From: Lactococcus sp. S-13
Lineage (GTDB): Bacteria > Bacillota > Bacilli > Lactobacillales > Streptococcaceae
Direction: 5' to 3'
Length of the DNA: 64,000 nucleotides
Assembly: GCF_004210295.1 (NCBI RefSeq)
Contig: NZ_SDAK01000001.1
Coordinates: 868,001-932,000, forward strand
Part shown: piece after piece, positions 49,412-57,207 of the stretch
Position numbering within the stretch: the first letter of the stretch is position 1
Layout: each line of letters opens with the position of its first letter
Translations under genes and position numbers: made by a program
Notes under the pieces: generated by a model
Database searches by the model: none
Told to the model about the DNA's origin: nothing
What the model saw: the letters and a program-made list of their open reading frames with translations, nothing else

Positions 49412-49883
49412 TTAAAACACCTGTCCTTTCAATAAGTGGGCTTAAGATTTTAGCTAAAATAAATCCAACAAGTACTTGGATAATATTTACCCATAGTCCT
49501 GCAATGGCTGAACCCCAACCATACATGAGTCCACCAACAATAAAGTAGCCGCCAACCATAACAAGAAGGCTGAGCGAGAAGTTAAGCCATTTATATCTTG
49601 TCAGACCAGCGAGGTAGCCTTGCCCACCATGAATAATCAAACTGAAAAACATATAATTACTATAACCCGCTGTCAAATCAAGAAGAAACGCAGCAAATCC
49701 GCCAATCACTGCTGCTTCTTTCTTTCCAAAGAGAAAAACGGCAGTATAAATTCCTACATCTAGGAGAGTCAAAATATTACCGGCAGAACCTGGTATTGGA
49801 AAAGTAAAGAGCCGTCCCAATACAAAGGTGATTGCAGTCCAAATTGCAAGTAAGGTGAGTTTTTTGATATTTTTGTTGTCCAT
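49392..49883 (-). CDS. ECF transporter S component, probably for vitamin B6
   Basis: 163-residue membrane protein with five or six helices ([83 protein letters not shown]). The [10 protein letters not shown] segment is typical of ECF substrate-binding components. It needs the shared EcfA/EcfT energising module encoded elsewhere. Adjacency to the kinase suggests a pyridoxine-type substrate (PdxU-like). ATG 49883 is nine bases after AGGAG; an earlier in-frame ATG lies inside that site. Confidence 0.8.
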   Translation of the reverse strand: MDNKNIKKLTLLAIWTAITFVLGRLFTFPIPGSAGNILTLLDVGIYTAVFLFGKKEAAVIGGFAAFLLDLTAGYSNYMFFSLIIHGGQGYLAGLTRYKWLNFSLSLLVMVGGYFIVGGLMYGWGSAIAGLWVNIIQVLVGFILAKILSPLIERTGVLNGFRKA

Positions 49884-49917
49884 GAGTTTCATCTCCTGAT
49901 TTTCCTAGAAGTTTGGT

Positions 49918-50721
49918 TTACTTTTGGAAATTTATTTTTTTATTTTGAAAAACACCATATTCATTGGCATTTTGAATGGCTTGATAAACGAAAGCTTTGG
50001 CTTCTTTTACAGCTTCTTCTACCTTTTTTTCTTTGGCGAGCTGGCTGGCAATACTTGCAGCAAAGGTGCACCCTGCTCCGTTATTGTTGTTTTTAAGCAA
50101 GGGGTTGGTTAACTCAAAAAAGTTTTTTCCGTCGTAGACCAAATCAATGGCTTGGCTTTGATCAAATCGATTTCCGCCTTTTATGACAACATTTTTGGCA
50201 CCAAAATCATAAAGAGCTTTTGCTGCTGCTTCCATCTCTGTTTTTGTCTTGATTGGCTGTCCTGTGAGTATCTCAGCTTCTTTAAGATTGGGCGTAACCA
50301 CGCTCGCTAGTGGAAACAATTCACTGATAAAAAATTCTCGCATTTCACTGACGGAATAGTCCGCATTTTCTTTAAAAACAATCACTGGATCTAAGACAAT
50401 CGGGATTGCGGATTTTGCTGACAAAGTGGTCAACCATTTTGTGGTCTGTTGGAGTATTTTCGTATTTGGTAACAAGCCAATTTTGATTGCTGAAAATTCA
50501 ACGTCAGCTAGACTGTTGAGTTCTTCTTGGAAAATATCTTGTGCTACTGGATGAACCCAAAATTTATTGTCATTAACGGTTACGATACTTGTCAAGGCGC
50601 AAAAGCCGTAAAGCCCATTGGCTGCAAAAGTTGCTAAATCAGCTTGCATCCCTCCTCCAGAAAGAATATCTGAACCTGCAATCGTAAGAATTTTCTTATT
50701 TTCTACTAAATCCTTTGTCAT
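49918..50721 (-). CDS. pdxK: pyridoxine/hydroxymethylpyrimidine kinase (ThiD/PdxK family)
   Basis: 267-residue ribokinase-family kinase. ILTIAGSDILSGGGMQADLA binds substrate, and VVIKGGN and NNNNGAGCTFAASIASQLAK form the ATP/anion-hole region with the catalytic Asp position replaced by Cys context as in ThiD-like pyridoxine kinases. The family phosphorylates pyridoxine/pyridoxal or HMP; the neighbourhood favours B6. ATG 50721 follows GGAG; the longer frame includes that site. Cotranscribed with truA and the ECF gene. Confidence 0.82.
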   Translation of the reverse strand: MTKDLVENKKILTIAGSDILSGGGMQADLATFAANGLYGFCALTSIVTVNDNKFWVHPVAQDIFQEELNSLADVEFSAIKIGLLPNTKILQQTTKWLTTLSAKSAIPIVLDPVIVFKENADYSVSEMREFFISELFPLASVVTPNLKEAEILTGQPIKTKTEMEAAAKALYDFGAKNVVIKGGNRFDQSQAIDLVYDGKNFFELTNPLLKNNNNGAGCTFAASIASQLAKEKKVEEAVKEAKAFVYQAIQNANEYGVFQNKKINFQK

Positions 50722-50755
50722 TTTTATCTCCACTGAACCTAATCAAACAAATTGG

Positions 50756-51514
50756 TCAGTTATCCTTGTCGTCATAAATTACTTTTTTAAGATAGAGGCC
50801 TTCTGGAGCAGCTGTAGGGCCCGCTAATTCACGATTTTTACTGTTTAGAATAGCTGTGATTTGACTGACAGGCATTCTACCATTACCAATTTTGATGACT
50901 GTGCCAACCATGTTGCGTACTTGCTTATACAGAAAACCATTTCCCCGAAAAATAAATTTGAAATTTTCTGGATCGAGTTGAGTGATTTCTGCTTGGTAAA
51001 TACTACGGACTTTATCATCAACAGATGAACCAGAAGCAGTGAATCCTGTAAAATCATGAGTTCCCGTCAACTGGCTTAGTGCCTCTTGCATGAGGGTGAA
51101 GTCAAGCGGATAACGGAAATAAGCCTTTGTATTTCGGGTAAATGGTGTACGCGTCACTGCATTTTCCAAATAATATTCGTAAATTTTTTCGTGCTTATGA
51201 TAACGGGCGTGCCAGTCGTCAGCAACAATTTTTACTTGTTTGACGGCAATATCTGCTGGTGTTTGCGTGTCTAGCCCAAAACGAAGGCGTTCTTCGTCGC
51301 GCGCTTGACCCTTCAAGTCAAAATGAATCACTTGTCCAAAGGCGTGAACGCCAGAGTCTGTGCGTCCTGAACCTTGTAAAATCACAGGCTCAAAAGAGTT
51401 GAGCTTGGTCAATACTTTTTCGATTTCTTCTTGAACAGTCCGCTGATTGGTCTGGCTTTGAAAGCCAGCAAAGTTGGTGCCGTCATAAGCAATTATGGCT
51501 TTGTATCTTGTCAT
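50756..51514 (-). CDS. truA: tRNA pseudouridine synthase A
   Basis: 252-residue enzyme that makes pseudouridine at positions 38-40 of tRNA anticodon arms. The catalytic Asp is in [34 protein letters not shown] is the C-terminal signature. A consensus TATAAT lies six bases before the ATG with no Shine-Dalgarno, so the message is probably leaderless. It heads the B6-type operon. Confidence 0.95.
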   Translation of the reverse strand: MTRYKAIIAYDGTNFAGFQSQTNQRTVQEEIEKVLTKLNSFEPVILQGSGRTDSGVHAFGQVIHFDLKGQARDEERLRFGLDTQTPADIAVKQVKIVADDWHARYHKHEKIYEYYLENAVTRTPFTRNTKAYFRYPLDFTLMQEALSQLTGTHDFTGFTASGSSVDDKVRSIYQAEITQLDPENFKFIFRGNGFLYKQVRNMVGTVIKIGNGRMPVSQITAILNSKNRELAGPTAAPEGLYLKKVIYDDKDN

Positions 51515-51520
51515 TTTTCT

Positions 51521-51529
51521 ATTATAACA
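51521..51529 (-). promoter_or_regulatory. truA promoter, leaderless layout
   Basis: Extended -10 TGTTATAAT on the minus strand (TATAAT complement 51521-51526); the A of the start codon (51514) is at the expected +1. Confidence 0.65.
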
Positions 51530-51590
51530 AAATTTTGAGCTTCTGAGCTTCTAGTTTTTTTATTAGGGCTTTTAATTTTCAGAAAGTAAA

Positions 51591-51617
51591 AAAGCCCAGA
51601 TACGAAGTCTGGACTTT
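51591..51617 (-). terminator. terminator upstream of truA
   Basis: AAAGCCCAGA (51591-51600) pairs with TCTGGACTTT (51608-51617), one mismatch, T-run on the minus strand. It would end the tRNA-Ile2 transcript. Confidence 0.7.
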
Positions 51618-51646
51618 ATCAATTTTGTCACGAAGACAAATTGAGG

Positions 51647-51842
51647 TTTGGCACCCATGGGTCTTAGTAAGACTGGCACTTGAGGATTAGAATTTTTTAT
51701 AAATTCTTATGATCCGAGGGGGAATAACGGCGTTATCATTATTGAAATAAGCTGATAATATCAATATTCTTTTATCATCTATCAAAGTAAAAATGTCTAT
51801 TTTGAAGCAAGAAAATAAAACTTTTGGCACATTTTTTGGCAC
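51647..51842. repeat. TTTTGGCAC repeats beside the tRNA 3' end
   Basis: TTTTGGCAC occurs at 51822-51830 and 51834-51842 (12-base period), with related TTTGGCAC at 51647-51654 and TGGCAC at 51674-51679. They lie on the 3' side of the tRNA gene, a layout typical of integrase arm sites at an attachment region. The rest of 51618-51852 shows no gene. Confidence 0.45.
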
Positions 51843-51852
51843 AAATAATTTA

Positions 51853-51926
51853 TGGTTCTTGCTGGACTCGAACCAGCGACCGAACGGTTATGAGCCGTTA
51901 GCTCTGACCAACTGAGCTAAAGAACC
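51853..51926 (-). tRNA. tRNA-Ile2(CAU), second copy, at the prophage border
   Basis: Anticodon CAT. Nearly identical to 10568-10641, with compensated changes in the acceptor (GGTTC/GAACC) and anticodon stems, so it should be functional. No encoded CCA. It lies between truA and the prophage. Confidence 0.88.
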
Positions 51927-51997
51927 GAAATGTACGCATTAATCGTACACTCTGTATCACAGTCTAGTACTGCGATCCTGTCATTATATATTATATC

Positions 51998-52060
51998 ATA
52001 TTTGATATTTTATCAAATAGCACAATTTGTCAGCTTTCTATTTGATATTTTATCAGATAG
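51998..52060. repeat. two tandem 23-base inverted repeats
   Basis: Copies at 51998-52020 and 52038-52060 (40-base period). Each is itself an inverted repeat (TTTGATA, tttt, TATCAAA type). Located between the tRNA and the prophage lysis genes. Confidence 0.6.
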
Positions 52061-52223
52061 ATTGACAAAAGGGCTGTTTTGTTAAACATCATATTTAGGC
52101 GACCATCAAAAATGAGGGTCACAAACCGCACAATACCAAATTTTGCTGACGTCGGCAAAAATGAACCGGTGACAATTTGTCGCCTGATGGATTTAGTTCA
52201 TGAAATAAAAATATGCGAATTCG

Positions 52224-52286
52224 CGGACGATTAAATAGCTCTACATCAACATTTTGCTAAATTCTACGGACGATTCACGGACGATT
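52224..52286. repeat. three CGGACGATT repeats, possible integrase arm sites
   Basis: CGGACGATT at 52224-52232, 52267-52275 and 52278-52286, all in one orientation, in the non-coding end of the prophage. Spacing and position suit arm-type binding sites of a tyrosine integrase. The surrounding 51930-52370 has no gene I can support. Confidence 0.45.
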
Positions 52287-52370
52287 AGGTTTAATTTGGA
52301 AAATAAAATCAGTACCACTGTTGAGGCATTTGTTAGTTATTTTTAGTAGAAAAAGTTTAATTGAGAAAAC

Positions 52371-52396
52371 AAAAAAAGCCCGCCGAAGCGGGATTT
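52371..52396 (-). terminator. terminator of the prophage late operon
   Basis: CCCGC/GCGGG stem (52379-52383, 52388-52392) with a CGAA loop and seven Ts on the minus strand, directly behind the endolysin gene. Confidence 0.9.
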
Positions 52397-52399
52397 CAC

Positions 52400-53125
52400 T
52401 TACTTTTTACCGAGTGCGGATTTAATGCCGTCAAATTCTGCTTGGTTCACGGTGTCAACGTCAGAGTCTTTAAAGCCTAAGACCCGCTTAACGCCAATCC
52501 ATTCCTGAGCGGTTAGCGTTGTGACGCCTGTAGAGCGCACCAGATAATAGGTTGCATTGTTTGGGAGCTTAATAATTTTCATGATTTCTTCCTCGTTTAT
52601 TTCTTTTGTTTTTGATGAGCTACTTGCTGTAGCTTCTCCTGCGATTTCCTTTGCACGATTGACAATCCAGTCAATGTCAAGTCCGCCCGAACAAGCCGTC
52701 TGACAATTTGGCATTTCCCGATGACGAACAATGTGATTACGGTCAATTGGAATGCCACGTCTTTTACAGATTTCGGCAACTAATTGAGCCGACTTTTCTT
52801 GATTTTCGGCAGATACTTTCCAATCTGGTGCGCCTGTCGAGTTCTGATGTTCGATTCCAATGGTATGTGAGTTGTTATCTACTCCTGAAGCCCCACAATG
52901 CCACGCTGTGATATCTTCATCGAGACAAGAGATGATTGTGCCGTTTTCGATTTGGTAGTGTGCTGAGGCTTGACGACCGACCCAGCAATTAGGAACTACT
53001 CCTGAGCCAGTCCCCGCATTGTGGTGCAACACAAGTTTGTTAATCGGCTTTCGAGCAATCTGACCGAAATTCCCTCCGCGTTGCCAGCTATACTTGCTGA
53101 CCGTTGCTAATTTTGAGACTGTCAT
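52400..53125 (-). CDS. phage endolysin, amidase_2 with C-terminal binding domain
   Basis: 241 residues. N-acetylmuramoyl-L-alanine amidase domain (about 1-160) with zinc ligands in LVLHHNAG and HIVRHREMPNCQTACSGG. A Ser/Thr/Lys linker (165-175) is followed by a ~60-residue wall-binding domain (LPNNATYYLVRSTGVTTLTA). The codon for Met182 is preceded by GAGGAAG and a 5-base spacer (52588-52594), a strong internal ribosome site, so the binding domain is probably also made alone. It overlaps the holin gene by 4 bases. Confidence 0.9.
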   Translation of the reverse strand: MTVSKLATVSKYSWQRGGNFGQIARKPINKLVLHHNAGTGSGVVPNCWVGRQASAHYQIENGTIISCLDEDITAWHCGASGVDNNSHTIGIEHQNSTGAPDWKVSAENQEKSAQLVAEICKRRGIPIDRNHIVRHREMPNCQTACSGGLDIDWIVNRAKEIAGEATASSSSKTKEINEEEIMKIIKLPNNATYYLVRSTGVTTLTAQEWIGVKRVLGFKDSDVDTVNQAEFDGIKSALGKK

Positions 53126-53355
53126 TTTTCTCCTTTCTTCGCTTCTTTCAAAAATTCATCCGCAAGTTTAGCATGAGGAGTGAAGCTATTATTTTTCCAC
53201 CACGCCCAGATGGCAAAGCCAGCCGTGATTAGCGTGGTGACGATGTTGTCATCGATAGGTAAAGGATTTTTGCCAGTTGCTGTGAGAATTTGATTGCCGA
53301 TAGCCAACCAGACTCCGACTGTCCGGATGATTGTTCCTGCGCTTGTTTTATTCAT
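53122..53355 (-). CDS. phage holin, phi LC3 type
   Basis: 77 residues. NAGTIIRT-type start (MNKTSAGTIIRTVGVWLAIG), GKNPLPIDDNIVTTLITAGF and AIWAWWKNNSFT match the phi LC3/TIGR01598 holin family, with two membrane helices. It permeabilises the membrane at the end of the lytic cycle so that the endolysin reaches the wall. Overlaps the endolysin start (ATGA) and the upstream gene. Confidence 0.9.
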   Translation of the reverse strand: MNKTSAGTIIRTVGVWLAIGNQILTATGKNPLPIDDNIVTTLITAGFAIWAWWKNNSFTPHAKLADEFLKEAKKGEK

Positions 53356-53671
53356 TTGAGTTCTCCTTATTTTTTTCCTTCAGGTATTTGACTAATTCTT
53401 GAACCATTGGATTGACTTGGCAAAAAAGTTGAATCATTCGACCGAAAAAGAAAATCAGCGATCCGTTAATGACCCATTCTGTTTCATTGACGTAGTAATT
53501 CGGATTCATATTACTCACGAATTCAAAGACAATCCAAAACAAAGCAATCGTCATTAAATCAATGATGATTCTTTTTTTCAAAGGTGGGTCCATTTTTTCG
53601 CCCTCCTTAAACCATGTCAGCCCCAATATAATCAAGACTAGACCAGAAATTCCTAATAATTGATATTCCAT
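53348..53671 (-). CDS. phage membrane protein in the lysis module
   Basis: 107 residues with an N-terminal helix (LLGISGLVLIILGLTW), a second (IDLMTIALFWIVFEFV) and a third hydrophobic segment (GSLIFFFGRMIQLFC), then a charged end. It overlaps the holin start by 8 bases. It could be a second holin or antiholin; this rests on position and membrane segments only. Confidence 0.6.
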   Translation of the reverse strand: MEYQLLGISGLVLIILGLTWFKEGEKMDPPLKKRIIIDLMTIALFWIVFEFVSNMNPNYYVNETEWVINGSLIFFFGRMIQLFCQVNPMVQELVKYLKEKNKENSNE

Positions 53672-53683
53672 AACCCCTGCTCT

Positions 53684-54133
53684 CTATGCCTTATCTGTGA
53701 TAAAAAAACCAATCACATATCGAGATCCAGCCGTCAGAGCCAGCGGTGGAATAACACTTAATTTACCGCCACTGATTCGTGCTCGTCCTTGAAGTGGATT
53801 TAGATTATTGGCATCAAAAAAAGTAAGAGAGAAATCACTACCGCTTGCTAGTTCGGGGTGCCCTGAAAGGGTTAAAACTTCATAAAATGAACCAGCAGGG
53901 ATATCCTTGGTAGGCTTTAGCCCATAAGCCTTTATTTCGATGTGGTCGCCAATTACCCTATATTTAGTTAATACACCAGAAACTGCACCCCACCCTGAAG
54001 AGAGAGCGACCCCAGTCCACGGAATATCACCTGTTTGTAATTTTATTAAATCATTATTTACCTTAGTGAAATTTTCGTCGATTGCTTCGGGGCCATTCGC
54101 CATCCCGGTTGTGATTTTTTTCAAATCTGTCAT
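53684..54133 (-). CDS. phage baseplate-associated or receptor-binding small protein
   Basis: 149 residues, soluble. The N-terminus (MTDLKKITTGMANGPEAIDE) is a helical stalk-like motif common in tail-tip proteins; the C-terminal ~90 residues are beta-rich (SFYEVLTLSGHPEL, RYVIGFFITDKA), like phage receptor-binding heads. Placed after the larger baseplate gene and before the lysis genes. No firm family. Confidence 0.5.
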   Translation of the reverse strand: MTDLKKITTGMANGPEAIDENFTKVNNDLIKLQTGDIPWTGVALSSGWGAVSGVLTKYRVIGDHIEIKAYGLKPTKDIPAGSFYEVLTLSGHPELASGSDFSLTFFDANNLNPLQGRARISGGKLSVIPPLALTAGSRYVIGFFITDKA

Positions 54134-54148
54134 TTATTTTCTCCTTTT

Positions 54149-55213
54149 TTAAGCTTTATAGCCCTTCGTTATTTTTGCGCCCGACATTTCAAAGCAAAGC
54201 GTCTGTGGTTTGTCGATAATCACAAGCGTTTTGTCGTCAATGATGGTGATATCACCATCAATTTTAAAAGATGTTGGCATTTCGACATATGCCTTTTTCC
54301 TATCATAGCTTAGACTGACTGGCACATTGTAAAGTCGCTCCCTACCAAAAATTGGGCCTGTTCCCAAGCCATTGACCTCTGTTCCTAAAGCGTTCTTGTA
54401 GCTTGTAACTTTAACTTCTGGCTGATATTCTGAATCGTGTTCTAAAATGAACGTAAATCCAGTTGGAATATATTTTTCGGTTTTTTGTTTTAAATCCGTA
54501 AGTTCTGCGAGCAATTGTCCGCCTGGATCCACTGCTTCAATAATTGCCTTTACAGAAGTCACCCAACTTTGAAGATCAGTTTTGCTGGTGTCCATGAAAT
54601 TTTCCATGTTCGTCAGCTCAACTTGCAAATCTGCTTTTACCGTCGCGAACCATTCTGAGAAGACGATTCCATTCGCCTCAAGCTGAGATTTGAATTGAGC
54701 TAAGAGGTCACCTGTTTTTAAAATACCATTTGGCCCATAATAGCCACAAACTTTCTCGTCAGCTCGCATATCCGTAATATTTGCATTAACAATCTTAGTC
54801 CCATTTCTTGGCACAAGTATTTTAGCAATTTGCAATTCAAAAATTGTTGATGTCCGAGTTACCGTCACATCTGCTTCTTTGTAAAGAAGGAGGGCTTCTC
54901 GTTGAGATTTATTGAATTGAATGACAATGCTGTCTGTCCGGTCTTGTAAAGTACTTGCAAGCGGAACAGTGACTTCTTCGTCTAAAGTATGAATATACGT
55001 GCGACCAAAAGCGCTAAAAGCTGCTCCGGCAGAAAATTTAACTCGCATTCCCAAGCTGCCTGATTCCGTAATTTGTAAAGCATTCCCATTACTTGCGTTA
55101 GGAACCACTCCGGGCTTAAATAGAATGGAAAAGAACTCCCCAAAGTCATCCGAACCATATTCCCTATCACCACCATGGTCATCCCAGGGAAATGATTTTT
55201 CATTTGTAGCCAT
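54149..55213 (-). CDS. phage baseplate / tail-fibre protein
   Basis: 354 residues. The N-terminus (WDDHGGDREYGSDDFGEFFS, then PNASNGNALQITESG) follows the pattern FF-GDR-Y-A-DF-EYF found in baseplate upper proteins of lactic-phage siphoviruses. A helical middle (SQLEANGIVFSEWFATVKAD and following) suggests a trimeric stem, and a beta-rich end (GTGPIFGRERLYNVPVSLSY) may be exposed. It probably links the tail tip to the receptor-binding part. Confidence 0.65.
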   Translation of the reverse strand: MATNEKSFPWDDHGGDREYGSDDFGEFFSILFKPGVVPNASNGNALQITESGSLGMRVKFSAGAAFSAFGRTYIHTLDEEVTVPLASTLQDRTDSIVIQFNKSQREALLLYKEADVTVTRTSTIFELQIAKILVPRNGTKIVNANITDMRADEKVCGYYGPNGILKTGDLLAQFKSQLEANGIVFSEWFATVKADLQVELTNMENFMDTSKTDLQSWVTSVKAIIEAVDPGGQLLAELTDLKQKTEKYIPTGFTFILEHDSEYQPEVKVTSYKNALGTEVNGLGTGPIFGRERLYNVPVSLSYDRKKAYVEMPTSFKIDGDITIIDDKTLVIIDKPQTLCFEMSGAKITKGYKA

Positions 55214-55215
55214 TA

Positions 55216-56328
55216 TTATTTCCTTCCTAAAAGTTTAAAAATTGTGGGTGTTTCTTTGTCGTATGTCAACTCTAAATATTCTCCTTTTTCGTTGTAAGTT
55301 TTTTTAGCTTGTGAAATAACCGCTGTTTTAGAGGCTCCATAACGTTTGCTGAGCAACTTCACTTTGTCACCGACAAAAAAATCACGACCAAATTTAATGA
55401 GTTTTGATTCTAAAATAAAATCACCATTTAGTGTGATGACCTCTTGCCTATCCGCTAGTGCCTGAGCACCCCGCTCTTTTAGCATATTATTATATGTCGC
55501 GGCAGGAATTGTAGTCGTGTCATTTTTGCTTTGCAGGTCGCGTGCATCCACGTAGGTTTCTTTTCTGCCCAAGCCTTTTAAATTCGGGTTGACGACAATT
55601 TTTGTACGAGCCGTACCCTCTCCTTCTCCTAAAGCATAAGCCACGGTTTTCTCATCAAAAGTTGTATGTTCAAACTCAACTTCACTCAAATTGTCGTAAC
55701 CATCCGCATCGTCGGAAAATACAACCCACTTTGAAACATCCCTTCCTTTAAAAAACTGAATTTGATTGCTTACTTTTCCTTTTGAGCCAATCTCCCTAAA
55801 GCCAAAGTCATAAGTTTCACAAAGCTTCTCTACTTGCTCGTCAACTCCTCCGTAGGAATTTTGATAGTCGATTGAAGCCAAATTTAATCCATCTGCTGCA
55901 GCTAAAGCCAAGTATTCAATCTTTCTATCTGAGCCATTGTGAGAACCGTTGACGTCTGTATAATTTGCGGGATTTATCATTTCTTGATTGATGTGATCCC
56001 AAGCGATTAAAGCAGGACTTTTACTAGCAGTATATACCCTGTCAATAATTCGAGTGTCATATTTGCCAGCTAAAGATTTTCCGCAAACTTTTAATTGGTC
56101 ATTTTTCCCTGAAACGTCGTCAACGTAATAGTAAATCCCTTCAAATTTAAAAACGCTCTCCGGACGAAAAATCGCATTATTTTCAAAACTGAACGGAATA
56201 TCCAATTCAAACGTATTGCACTTACCGTAATTTTCATAAATAATCAAGGATTCAAAGCCATCAAAAATCTTAGCTTTTGCAAAATTAAAATCTCCTAACC
56301 ATTGATAAGCAAGTAAAATTTTTTGCAT
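55216..56328 (-). CDS. phage tail protein, ReqiPepy6 Gp37-like
   Basis: 370 residues. FESLIIYENYGKCNTFELDI, YYVDDVSGKNDQLKVCGKSL and the C-terminal FFVGDKVKLLSKRYGASKTA fit the Gp37-like (Tal/baseplate hub) family of siphoviruses, in the usual position after the distal tail gene. It forms the central tail-tip hub. Confidence 0.78.
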   Translation of the reverse strand: MQKILLAYQWLGDFNFAKAKIFDGFESLIIYENYGKCNTFELDIPFSFENNAIFRPESVFKFEGIYYYVDDVSGKNDQLKVCGKSLAGKYDTRIIDRVYTASKSPALIAWDHINQEMINPANYTDVNGSHNGSDRKIEYLALAAADGLNLASIDYQNSYGGVDEQVEKLCETYDFGFREIGSKGKVSNQIQFFKGRDVSKWVVFSDDADGYDNLSEVEFEHTTFDEKTVAYALGEGEGTARTKIVVNPNLKGLGRKETYVDARDLQSKNDTTTIPAATYNNMLKERGAQALADRQEVITLNGDFILESKLIKFGRDFFVGDKVKLLSKRYGASKTAVISQAKKTYNEKGEYLELTYDKETPTIFKLLGRK

Positions 56329-56329
56329 C

Positions 56330-57205
56330 TTAAACTCCTATCACTTTTGGACTAATTCTCACAGTACCAAGCATATTTTCTGCTCCTGAATCGGCCTGCA
56401 ATTGAAAAAAGTTATTTCCTTTATCCAATTGCAAGAAAATGCTATTTTCGTCCCAAAATTCAAGGTCATTTTCTTCTGTGCCGCCAGATTTAGTCAGTGT
56501 GATTTCTTTCTCCCCTCGAAGCGTGTTGATGGTGAGTAGCTCACCAGCGGAATATGCCTTTTCAAGTCTGAAATATTCGCCGGTGGTCACATTTAAAACC
56601 TTGGGATTAGTTACGCCGCTCAAAAAATTTAAAGTGATAATCATTCCCACTCGAACGTCTCCTTCGTTTGAAATGACTTGAATATTATTTTCAGAGTGAA
56701 TTGCAAAAGTAAATGAACTCGTGATTCGCAAAGGAAAGGTAAGGTTTTTCTTTAACGAAGATAACATAATCAGCTTGTCTGCTTGATTTTTGTCAATCCA
56801 ATAAGAATCAAGAGAGATGAAACGAATTGAATAGCTTTGAGTAAGGTTATTAGACGAGTTGTCCATTACCGGAGCTTGCTCGACTACAACATCAATTTGA
56901 TAAACGTTCCCATTATCCGGGAAATAAGTTAACGTCCCGGATAATTTGGGATTATGAAGGCTGGCCAATTGCTTTCGCTTATTTTGTAAATCAACCGCAC
57001 TGCTCGCAATAAATTCACCTTCGATTTCAAGCGTTCGATCATCAAGTTGCTGATTGACTAAAATAGAGCCGTCTAAACCGTATTGTTGTTGCTTGGTGAT
57101 GATATTCTCAACCGCACCAAAACCTTTTTTTGATGTTACTAAAAAAGGAGGCTGTTGCCCAAAAACAACCTGACCTCCTTCTGAATTTTTATAGACAATT
57201 TGCAT
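56330..57205 (-). CDS. phage distal tail protein (Dit)
   Basis: 291 residues. The N-terminal half (FGAVENIITKQQQYGLDGSI, then DDRTLEIEGEFIASSAVDLQ, LTYFPDNGNVYQIDVVVEQA) is the sipho-tail/Dit fold that forms the hexameric ring at the tail end; the C-terminal half is a beta-sandwich. Placed directly after the tape measure gene. Confidence 0.82.
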   Translation of the reverse strand: MQIVYKNSEGGQVVFGQQPPFLVTSKKGFGAVENIITKQQQYGLDGSILVNQQLDDRTLEIEGEFIASSAVDLQNKRKQLASLHNPKLSGTLTYFPDNGNVYQIDVVVEQAPVMDNSSNNLTQSYSIRFISLDSYWIDKNQADKLIMLSSLKKNLTFPLRITSSFTFAIHSENNIQVISNEGDVRVGMIITLNFLSGVTNPKVLNVTTGEYFRLEKAYSAGELLTINTLRGEKEITLTKSGGTEENDLEFWDENSIFLQLDKGNNFFQLQADSGAENMLGTVRISPKVIGV

Positions 57206-57207
57206 GA

